This document shows positions 6,019 through 8,412 of a stretch of 8,412 nt of DNA, in pieces (the first letter of the stretch is position 1; every line of letters starts with the position of its first letter). Where the stretch lies: positions 1-8,412 of the forward strand of contig JAFYGD010000094.1 in the NCBI GenBank assembly GCA_017543415.1. Reading direction: 5' to 3'. Position numbers and translations under genes: made by a program. Source of the stretch: Eubacterium sp. (GTDB lineage: Bacteria > Bacillota > Clostridia > Oscillospirales > Acutalibacteraceae). The notes below the pieces were generated by a model. The model searched no databases. It worked only from the letters and a program-made list of their open reading frames with translations, and had not been told where the DNA came from.

Positions 6019-7083
6019 ATGAACAGTCTTACATTACTTATAAAGCCTGCCGCGGGGCTTTGCAATATGAACTGCAGGTATTGCTTTTACAAAGCGGCAA
6101 GCGGTGAAAGAGAAAACAGAATAATGACTGAAGAAACGGTTGACGTGCTGATACAAAAAATCAAGGAATATCAGCCGTCGGCTCTTTCCGTGATATTTCA
6201 GGGCGGCGAGCCTACTCTTGCGGGACTTGGCTTTTTTGAGTATTTTGTTCAGTCAGTTAAGAATGAAATAAATTCTCCCGTCAGCTTTTCATTACAGACT
6301 AACGGACTGCTGATAGACGACGAATATGCAAAGTTTTTTAAAACGCATAATTTTTTAATCGGCGTTTCGCTTGACGGAAACAGAAAGACAAACGACCGCT
6401 ACCGCCTTTCACAAAGCGGTGAGAGCGTTCTGCCGCAGGTGCTTACCGCAATTAATATACTTAAAAAGCATAAGGTCGGCTTCAATATTCTTTCCGTTAT
6501 TGATAACGAAAACGCAAAGGATATTGAAAGTACATATAAGTATTTCAAAAAGCACGGCTTCGGTTATCTTCAGTTTATTCCCTATGTTGACGATGCAAGC
6601 GGAATTTCGCTGTCGGCTGAAAGCTATGAAGCTTTTTTGAAAAAATCCTTTGATTTATGGTATAAGGATTTTATAAACGGTAACTATGTTTCCGTCCGTC
6701 ATATTGATAATTATATCGGTATCTTAATGGGTAACCCGCCCGAAAGCTGCGCAATGTGCGGCGTATGCGGTAATTACTTTGTGGTTGAGGCGGACGGCTC
6801 GCTTTATCCCTGTGATTTTTACTGCAAAAAGGAATACTGCACGGGCAGCGTTTTTGACAAAAAGCCGTTTGAAATGACTGAAAAGCAAAAAGAGTTTATT
6901 GAGCAGTCAATGCTTATTCATAAGTACTGCAAGGACTGTAAGTATTACGCCTTGTGCCGCGGCGGCTGCCGCCGTGACAGAACGGACGGTTATTTAAAAA
7001 ACAAATACTGCTCGGCTTACAAAGGCTTTTTTGACTACGCGGCAGAGCGAATGGAACAGCTTGCCGCAAAGCTGAACAAATAA
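6019..7083 (+). CDS. Anaerobic sulfatase-maturating enzyme (radical SAM/SPASM)
   Basis: This 354-residue radical SAM enzyme oxidises the active-site Cys (or Ser) of a sulfatase to formylglycine without oxygen. The SAM cluster motif is C15-x3-C19-x2-C22, and QGGEPTLAG follows as the glycine-rich SAM-binding motif. The SPASM part supplies ligands for two more Fe-S clusters: C244, C250, C265, then C304, C307, C313, C317 and C331. Apart from the final gap, their spacing matches what I recall for the characterised Clostridium perfringens enzyme. D266, just after C265, corresponds to its proposed catalytic Asp. Extra cysteines at 247, 269 and 274 are also present. The start is fixed by the need for C15. 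Its ribosome binding site is weak (AGAAG at 6008-6012), unlike its neighbours. It is divergent from the sulfatase and cotranscribed with the PAP2 gene 19 bases downstream. The pairing with a Cys-type sulfatase makes this function very likely over other SPASM maturases. Confidence 0.94.
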   Translation: MNSLTLLIKPAAGLCNMNCRYCFYKAASGERENRIMTEETVDVLIQKIKEYQPSALSVIFQGGEPTLAGLGFFEYFVQSVKNEINSPVSFSLQTNGLLIDDEYAKFFKTHNFLIGVSLDGNRKTNDRYRLSQSGESVLPQVLTAINILKKHKVGFNILSVIDNENAKDIESTYKYFKKHGFGYLQFIPYVDDASGISLSAESYEAFLKKSFDLWYKDFINGNYVSVRHIDNYIGILMGNPPESCAMCGVCGNYFVVEADGSLYPCDFYCKKEYCTGSVFDKKPFEMTEKQKEFIEQSMLIHKYCKDCKYYALCRGGCRRDRTDGYLKNKYCSAYKGFFDYAAERMEQLAAKLNK

Positions 7084-7102
7084 TATTAAACGGAGTAAAG
7101 TA

Positions 7103-8110
7103 ATGAAAACAACAGAAAAAAGAACTACTCAAAAAGCAACGGTATTAACAAGCCTTGCGCTTTTCTGCGCCGTGTTTGCGGCGCTGCTCTTTGTTGCAAC
7201 CTTTTATGATTTGCAAATCAGCCGCCTGCTGACGAAGGGTATACTCGCCCCGGGAGAATACGATACAAATAATACCTTCGGCGCGTTTTTTGAAATAATC
7301 GGCGACAGTCCCGTTGAAATAATGCTTGCTTTTTCAATAGATATAATTTTTGTTTACGCCTTTCGTTTGTGCAGTAAAGCAAAAAGAGCTGTCCTTATGG
7401 CAATATCGGGCGCCTTTTCGGTTGCTCCGGGTTATGTTTTTTGCCTGATTGTGTTCAACCGCTTAAAGCCGCATATCCTTTACGGAAGCAACGCGCAGCT
7501 CACCTCCGGCGCCTTCCTTCACCTGACCTATCTGTTTTTCGGCGTGCTGTTTGCGGTGCTCGGAATCCTTGCCGTAAACAACTTTTCCGATGATTCCTTA
7601 AGGGTGCTTGTAAGGTTTGCCGTTGCAACCATTGTTTTTGCAGCCGTTTCAACTATCGCAATAAACCTCGGCTTCAAGGACGCTTTCGGCAGGCTCCGTT
7701 ACCGCGCCATGAACGTTAACCCCAACGACCCCGTTACCGGTTTTCCCGCTTATTCAAGGTGGTACGAGTTAAAGGGACACAGCGTCAGCGATGAAATTAT
7801 GATGTCTGTTTTCGGTCATACGGACGCAAACAAATCCTTCCCGAGCGGACATACGGGCGCGGCGGGAACCTCATATGCGCTGATTATGCTCAACTCAACC
7901 CTTAAGCCAAAAAAGAAGAGTGTTCGCGTGCTTTTCTGGGTAATACCCGTTGTGTTTACGGGTCTTGTTGCCGTAAGCAGAATTATTGTAGGCGCGCATT
8001 TTATGAGCGACGTTCTTATGGGCGGAACCTTCTCCTTCGTATTAATGATGCTTTCAAGAGAGATTTTCATTTTTAAAGGTGAAAATATTAAAAGCATTTT
8101 TAAAAAATAA
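7103..8110 (+). CDS. PAP2-family membrane phosphatase
   Basis: This 335-residue integral membrane protein has the three-part PAP2 (type 2 phosphatidic acid phosphatase) signature. It comprises K192-x6-R199 (KDAFGRLR), P247-S-G-H250-T, and S292-R293-x5-H299-x3-D303. H250 and H299 are the expected nucleophile and general-acid residues. Five hydrophobic segments precede motif 1 (about 14-34, 70-90, 95-117, 136-158 and 168-190). More follow around 250-265, 275-292 and 302-320. The consensus Pro after the motif 1 Arg is Tyr200, and motifs 1 and 2 are separated by a 47-residue polar loop containing WYELKGHSVSDE. Family members dephosphorylate lipid phosphates such as phosphatidate, phosphatidylglycerol phosphate or undecaprenyl pyrophosphate; the substrate here is undetermined. 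CGGAG (7091-7095) supports the start. It lies downstream of the maturase with no terminator between them, so the two are probably one transcript, though a shared pathway is not evident. Confidence 0.92.
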   Translation: MKTTEKRTTQKATVLTSLALFCAVFAALLFVATFYDLQISRLLTKGILAPGEYDTNNTFGAFFEIIGDSPVEIMLAFSIDIIFVYAFRLCSKAKRAVLMAISGAFSVAPGYVFCLIVFNRLKPHILYGSNAQLTSGAFLHLTYLFFGVLFAVLGILAVNNFSDDSLRVLVRFAVATIVFAAVSTIAINLGFKDAFGRLRYRAMNVNPNDPVTGFPAYSRWYELKGHSVSDEIMMSVFGHTDANKSFPSGHTGAAGTSYALIMLNSTLKPKKKSVRVLFWVIPVVFTGLVAVSRIIVGAHFMSDVLMGGTFSFVLMMLSREIFIFKGENIKSIFKK

Positions 8111-8114
8111 TTAT

Positions 8115-8153
8115 AAAAAATACCCGTAAAGCGCTTGCTTTACGGGTGTTTTT
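8115..8153. terminator. Bidirectional terminator after the PAP2 gene
   Basis: ACCCGTAAAGC (8122-8132) and GCTTTACGGGT (8137-8147) form a perfect 11-base stem with a GCTT loop. It has an A-run on the left (8115-8120) and TTTTT on the right (8149-8153). It serves the PAP2 transcript and the convergent GH99-like remnant, whose stop codon overlaps the T-run. Confidence 0.92.
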
Positions 8154-8412
8154 ATTCGTTTTTAAAAACATCCCTGACTGCTTCAAGATAGCCGTAGCCG
8201 TATATGAAGGTGTTAACCCCGTGGCGCAACGCTTCTTTTATCTGGAATTCCATAACCTTCGGGTCCGCCTCGTCAACCGTTCCCCATAGCGGCTTGCGCG
8301 GAAGAATTTGCCCTTCAACGCGCGGCTCTGCGCTGATAACTGATTGCCATTCGCCAATCCCTTTTTCCCAGAACTGACGGGCGCGCGGCTCTTTGCCCGT
8401 ATAAGACGGCCA
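8152..8412 (-). pseudogene. GH99-like/WbsX-type gene, apparently internally deleted (N-terminus outside window)
   Basis: An open frame of 86 residues enters from the right edge and stops at 8152-8154. Its first part has the conserved N-terminal block of the GH99-like/WbsX family: a WPSY start, G-x-x-EW (E21-W22), A-E-P-R31-x-E-G, PLWG (41-44), DEADPKVM (47-54), then HGVNTFIY (64-71). In intact members this is followed by a WYW-type motif and a few hundred more residues. Here the frame passes directly into YGYGYLEAVRDVF (71-83), which resembles the family's extreme C-terminal tail. The join is in frame near Y71-Y75 (about 8188-8202), with no stop or frameshift. Family members act on or build glycans, but this copy would lack most of the barrel and any catalytic residues. 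I judge it a decayed gene. An assembly collapse is the main alternative. Confidence 0.6.

Noticed and set aside
7816..8097. Minus-strand frame of 93 codons opposite the end of the PAP2 gene
   Set aside because: It is a shadow of a motif-complete membrane protein gene, without a start signal or family resemblance.

Overview
The window looks like a chromosomal segment from an anaerobic, probably gut-dwelling, member of the Bacillota, class Clostridia (Oscillospiraceae/Ruminococcaceae-like). The reasons are the strong purine-rich ribosome binding sites, SigA-type promoters in AT-rich spacers, short hairpin-plus-T terminators, an oxygen-independent sulfatase maturase, a stand-alone luxS, and a secreted protein carrying the Cys-pair repeats common in gut Clostridia. 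This assignment is inferred from sequence style and gene content; no species is claimed. I see no phage, transposon, CRISPR, tRNA or rRNA.

Layout. (1) 1-1429, minus strand: the N-terminal 476 residues of a large secreted protein, running off the left edge, with a perfect-consensus promoter. (2) 1658-3913, plus strand: a two-gene unit of an XRE-cupin regulator and an AMP-forming acyl-CoA synthetase. It starts from an extended -10 promoter embedded in two nearly concentric inverted repeats and ends at a terminator. (3) 4041-4565, plus strand: monocistronic luxS with its own promoter, an imperfect 24-bp palindrome over the -35, and a terminator shared with the convergent next gene. (4) 4603-5934, minus strand: a sulfatase without a signal peptide. 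Divergent from it, at 6019-8110 on the plus strand, are the anaerobic sulfatase maturase that should activate it and a membrane PAP2 phosphatase. (5) 8152-8412, minus strand: the end of a GH99-like/WbsX gene in which the family's N-terminal region appears joined directly to its C-terminal tail.

How the genes work together. The XRE-cupin protein probably senses a small molecule linked to the carboxylic acid activated by the synthetase next to it. The sulfatase and maturase form a functional pair: the maturase should convert Cys52 of the sulfatase to formylglycine. Their predicted promoters share -10 bases, so RNA polymerase could occupy only one at a time. LuxS recycles S-ribosylhomocysteine and yields the AI-2 precursor.

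The window is mostly ordinary accessory metabolism. I did not find a clear new multi-gene system. The points most worth checking are the overlapping sulfatase/maturase promoters, the internally deleted GH99-like gene, and the dyad elements at the xre and luxS promoters.
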